A program made the position numbers and the translations under genes. A stretch of DNA of 8,867 nucleotides. Origin: Planctomycetota bacterium (GTDB lineage Bacteria; Planctomycetota; PUPC01; JACPCR01). The notes below the pieces were generated by a model. It was not told where the DNA came from. It saw nothing but the letters and a program-made list of their open reading frames with translations, and searched no databases. How positions within the stretch are numbered: position 1 is the stretch's first letter; each line of letters begins with the position of its first letter. Where the stretch lies: positions 1-8,867 of the forward strand of contig JASLXP010000409.1 of the NCBI GenBank assembly GCA_030740295.1, given 5' to 3'. This document shows, piece by piece, positions 6,810 through 8,867 of the stretch.

Positions 6810-8867
6810 GATGGTGCGATGAAGAATGGGGAAGAAGATGTCCCAATAGATCGTTTTCAGACCGCCTTCACGGAAAGCCCGGTCGGCAAGGTAGAGATAG
6901 TAATCGATGTTCGAGTCCGTGTAGGATTCACTGTTGCCCCATTCGGGAGCGAAATAGCCGGTCGTTTCTTTATCCGGCGATTTCCAACCGTAGCCCACCA
7001 GGGGCAACGAGGTGTGCACGAACATCCAGTTGCGCGCACCGCCCGGATTGAAGGGGCGTTCCTTGCGGATCTTCGCATCGGACTTCTTTTTGTACTCTGA
7101 CCAGATGGTGCTCCACTCATCCGGATCGTCGGAGGGAGGGGTCAGCAGGTTCCAACCATCGTAGGGCTTACCGGTCTTCGGATCTTTGCGCCATTTATAT
7201 CCCCATGATTCTCCCCCCGAGAACGTACCGTCGTAGGAAGAGAGAACGGATCGCCAGTTCTTCACCAGCGGCCGGAAGGGAGATGCCATGAGTCCAAACT
7301 TTATCGTTCGCGGAGCAGACAATTCAAAGGGCGCGCCAATGATGTTGTTTCGAAGGATCACTTCCGCCCCGTGCCGTAGAACTTCATGAGCAGGGACATC
7401 GTTGTCAGGCACCCAGCCCCTGTCGCTGTCTCCCCACCACAAGAGACCCCTTCGCTCGCTCCCAAGCCAGACACACGGATAAAACGATCCAACGGTCATC
7501 GATGCCCCCAGCCTGCCGGTATCCAGGGTCGACCAGAGCAGCCCCTCTTTCTTCCTCGGCACGAGCATCGTTGTTCGAGCGGAATAATTGCCACCCGTAC
7601 CCAGGCAGAGCAGGCTGTCCGCCTGCTCGTCAGCCACGGGATACTCGAAGCGAAGGCTCTCGATCGTGACGGGTTTTTTCGTCAGCGGTTCGTAGGTCAT
7701 TTCCAGCCAAAGGAGCCCGTCCTGCTCAATGAATCCCTTGCTTGAGAATCTGATGGACTTACTTCTGGCTTTTCCCTCGAACTGGACTCGCCAGCGAGTC
7801 GTTTCCTTGAACTTCGGCCTGCCTCTAAGCGAGACCACTTCCTCCCTTCCGTTCACTCTGAGCACAAGACGTGATGGTGACGCCATCACCTGTCCCTCCC
7901 TCGACTGGACGGCATCGGGAAGGCCGAGGCCATTGAGGGTATAAGATCGTCCCCAGACCGTGATTCGGTTTCCACTGCGAGTCATCGGCACAAAAGGCGG
8001 AATCACCCGGTCAACGGGGCCCAGGCCTTTTTTCCACCATTCCCCAAACGCCTTGGATTCATCGAGCTTTACAAATTCACGCTGCTCCGGCCCAAGACGT
8101 TCGCCGTCTTTCGTGTGGAGAAAGGCCTCCACAACGTATTGACCTTCTTCGAGAGCGGGAAGTTGAACGAGTTTGGTGAAGCGTGACAGCAGCGGCTTCG
8201 TCAGTTTCCCCGACGCAAGGATGTCCTTGCCATCCTGATGGCGGACCTCATAGCGGACCTCTTTCGCATCCTCCGGCCGATTGAGATAGTAAGCGTCCGC
8301 ATCGATGAAGAGGCTGAGGCGAATGGGATTGAACACTCCAGTAAATGGAAACGCCGATTCCGGCGGAACGAATTTCATCTGCGATTCCGGATAACCGACT
8401 TTGAAGAAAGCGAAGTAACGAAAAAGCTCTCTCTTTCCTTCAGAGACTCGATAGTAGATGTGCCCCTTCTTGAGCGAATCCGGAAGCTTTTCTCTGAGGC
8501 TGAAAGATCCTGACTTGCCCGGCTCGACTCGGAGCGTCTGCTTCTTTCGGATGTCGGAAAACTCAGCGATGAAATCCAGCAGAACAGCTTTTGCCGTGGG
8601 GTTATAGGCGCGGAGGGTAACGGCGCCCGTTCCATCACAAGGCCCCGGAAGCTCCTCCATCGTTACCTGCACTGCCGGAGTGTTCTCTGTCAGCGTCCCT
8701 TCACAGTAGGCGTCGGGATTGAAGTACCCGCTGTTCGAGGGAATCCTGGCCTGCATCCACATGGGCATGTGGTTGAAACCAAGCATAAATTTCCATTTGT
8801 CCCCAGCCCTGTTGGGGCCCGAAAGTTCGAAATCCCTGGTCGAAGCGGACATTTCGCATTCTGACCA
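6807..8867 (-). CDS. GH123_N/DUF6067-like secreted glycosidase, N-terminus missing, cut by TAG
   Basis: Seen: the frame is open to the right edge, so the ATG at 8852 need not be the true start; the first domain begins abruptly and no signal peptide is visible. 686 residues precede TAG 6809-6807. Residues about 1-270 are beta-sandwich modules (FSDIRKKQTLRVEPGKSGSF; SLFIDADAYYL; EEGQYVVEAFLHTKDGERLG). From about 275 comes the hallmark of the GH123 N-terminal/DUF6067 family: GLGPVDRVIPPFVPM, then VWGRSYTLNGLGLPDAV, GLLWWGDSDRGWVPDND and IKFGLMASPFRPLVKNW. The barrel strand TIYWDIFFP follows just before the stop. Known: GH123 enzymes are beta-N-acetylgalactosaminidases and related clan members; many DUF6067-like proteins have untested activity. 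Inference: an exported glycosidase on a complex glycan, first gene of the - strand locus. The stop removes about a quarter of the protein, including the DGE block, so the truncated form should be inactive. Confidence 0.82.
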   Translation of the reverse strand, partial: WSECEMSASTRDFELSGPNRAGDKWKFMLGFNHMPMWMQARIPSNSGYFNPDAYCEGTLTENTPAVQVTMEELPGPCDGTGAVTLRAYNPTAKAVLLDFIAEFSDIRKKQTLRVEPGKSGSFSLREKLPDSLKKGHIYYRVSEGKRELFRYFAFFKVGYPESQMKFVPPESAFPFTGVFNPIRLSLFIDADAYYLNRPEDAKEVRYEVRHQDGKDILASGKLTKPLLSRFTKLVQLPALEEGQYVVEAFLHTKDGERLGPEQREFVKLDESKAFGEWWKKGLGPVDRVIPPFVPMTRSGNRITVWGRSYTLNGLGLPDAVQSREGQVMASPSRLVLRVNGREEVVSLRGRPKFKETTRWRVQFEGKARSKSIRFSSKGFIEQDGLLWLEMTYEPLTKKPVTIESLRFEYPVADEQADSLLCLGTGGNYSARTTMLVPRKKEGLLWSTLDTGRLGASMTVGSFYPCVWLGSERRGLLWWGDSDRGWVPDNDVPAHEVLRHGAEVILRNNIIGAPFELSAPRTIKFGLMASPFRPLVKNWRSVLSSYDGTFSGGESWGYKWRKDPKTGKPYDGWNLLTPPSDDPDEWSTIWSEYKKKSDAKIRKERPFNPGGARNWMFVHTSLPLVGYGWKSPDKETTGYFAPEWGNSESYTDSNIDYYLYLADRAFREGGLKTIYWDIFFPILHRTI

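Noticed and set aside
1..8867. tRNA or rRNA genes, CRISPR arrays, insertion sequences, phage attachment sites
   Set aside because: No tRNA-like cloverleaf, spaced direct repeats, transposase sequence or terminal inverted repeats were recognised by eye on either strand.

Overview
The window reads like bacterial chromosome from a polysaccharide-degrading lineage. Multi-domain secreted glycosidase-like proteins of this kind (a GH123_N/DUF6067-like barrel, a clan GH-A-like barrel followed by sandwich domains and a CBM9-like module, a parallel beta-helix C-terminus) are typical of Planctomycetota, Verrucomicrobiota, Lentisphaerota and Hydrogenedentota/Sumerlaeota. I infer that type of host; the sequence does not fix the phylum. 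Base composition is moderately GC-rich throughout. TGA and TAG both end genes here.

Layout. On the + strand (1-1411) lies a two-gene cassette. The 3' part of a DUF6036-type nucleotidyltransferase-like gene runs in from the left edge and overlaps by 32 nt a 343-aa protein with a central winged-helix domain. This is a toxin-antitoxin-like pair, with the nucleotidyltransferase first, the reverse of the AbiE order. A 117-bp convergent junction follows (1412-1528). On the - strand (1529-8867), in transcription order, are: a GH123_N/DUF6067-like secreted glycosidase gene entering from the right edge; a 131-bp gap holding a 9-bp inverted repeat; a secreted 259-aa protein I do not recognise; a 54-bp gap; and a 1157-aa secreted protein with a GH-A-like region, beta-sandwich domains and a CBM9-like module.

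The main surprise is that both large secreted genes are interrupted. The DUF6067-like gene has an in-frame TAG (6807-6809) in the middle of its barrel, with 246 well-conserved codons open after it. The 1157-aa gene loses its frame inside the CBM9-like module (about 1800-1894), and a beta-helix-type C-terminus continues in the -1 frame to 1529. The small gene between them is intact. This could be a decaying or rearranged polysaccharide-use locus, or consensus errors in the assembly; reads would decide.

If functional, the three - strand genes would export a glycosidase, a helper of unknown role and a large carbohydrate-binding protein for one glycan. The + strand pair is an unrelated accessory cassette. 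No tRNA, rRNA, CRISPR array, insertion sequence or convincing intrinsic terminator was seen.
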